Below, piece after piece: positions 63,981 to 64,000 of a stretch of DNA of 64,000 bases. The notes under the pieces were generated by a model. That model ran no database searches, was not told the origin of the DNA, and saw only the letters and a list, made by a program, of their open reading frames with translations. The stretch spans positions 372,001-436,000 of the forward strand of contig CAWARY010000005.1 of the NCBI GenBank assembly GCA_963784645.1. The letters are read 5' to 3'. The position numbers were made by a program, and so were the translations under genes. This stretch comes from JBBRVW01 sp963784645 (GTDB taxonomy: Bacteria; Actinomycetota; Actinomycetes; JACCUZ01). Position 1 is the first letter of the stretch. The number at the start of each line of letters is the position of its first letter.

Positions 63981-64000
63981 GTGCCCATCGACACCCAGTA
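63981..64000 (+). CDS. Start of a further gene (partial), possibly thymidylate synthase
   Basis: Only six full codons and part of a seventh are visible: GTG CCC ATC GAC ACC CAG TA. The peptide MPIDTQ(Y) resembles the start of actinomycete ThyA proteins (MPxxTPYEDLL), and thymidylate synthase genes often lie near dapB. The evidence is too short to be firm. Confidence 0.3.

Overview
This is a GC-rich (about 70%) chromosomal segment from an actinomycete. The evidence is frequent GTG and TTG starts, genes packed with ATGA/GTGA overlaps, a mycothiol-dependent formaldehyde dehydrogenase, a DUF4439 gene beside rimP, the dxr-rseP-ispG and rimP-nusA-ylxR orders known from Mycobacterium, an actinobacterial SOS box, and many apparently leaderless promoters (TANNNT about 6-7 nt before the start codon). 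A Nocardioidaceae-like member of the Propionibacteriales is my best guess, by inference only. No rRNA, tRNA, CRISPR array, transposase or prophage was seen.

Layout. 1-6755: a polyamine operon on the + strand (end of a PotD-like binding protein, potA, potB, potC, a DAO-family oxidase, an agmatinase-family ureohydrolase and a saccharopine-dehydrogenase-like protein). 6719-10164: an EAL phosphodiesterase, then mscR with its partner metallo-hydrolase and a DUF952 gene. 10242-11948: a YCII/DGPF protein and its ECF42-type sigma factor. 11983-14857: divergent gabT and aldehyde dehydrogenase, which could finish polyamine catabolism (amino-aldehyde to GABA to succinate semialdehyde). 14937-16028: small genes, including a 50-residue Cys-rich protein. 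16099-20935: the MEP isoprenoid genes dxr and ispG with the site-2 protease rseP and a GNAT protein. 20991-21843: an XRE plus nucleotidyltransferase pair that looks like a toxin-antitoxin module. 21913-25187: proS, a HAD hydrolase and a TauE/SafE permease.

25244-34315: a LacI-controlled sugar import and breakdown locus (binding lipoprotein, two permeases, GH130-type phosphorylase, Gfo/Idh oxidoreductase, PMI-like cupin, large secreted protein of unrecognised family), probably for a mannose-containing glycan. It has no ATPase of its own. 34381-39575: a small-molecule kinase, a secreted subtilase with a striking Trp-every-fifth-residue tail, and a membrane GGDEF-EAL protein overlapping it.

39558-51623: the translation and transcription core (two DUF4439-locus genes on the - strand, then rimP, nusA, ylxR, infB, DUF503, rbfA, truB). 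The usual ylxR-infB adjacency is broken by an SOS-box-controlled HNH endonuclease of the 13E12 type and a divergent yczE/yczR-type pair. 51645-57352: hemerythrin-like protein, kynureninase, SUKH protein, ribF, a membrane protein and an aldo/keto reductase. 57459-62305: rpsO, pnp, an M16 peptidase and dapB. 62315-63893: an azlD-azlC-GNAT operon on the - strand, and at the end the first codons of another + strand gene.

The most unusual items are the 15-bp-periodic Trp repeat tail of the subtilase, the expandable 9-bp Gly-Lys-Ala tract in rimP, the SOS-regulated insertion between ylxR and infB, the XRE/nucleotidyltransferase pair, the Cys-rich microprotein, two 16-bp CACGTG palindromes in divergent promoter regions, and a perfect 15-bp hairpin inside the start of the GGDEF-EAL gene.
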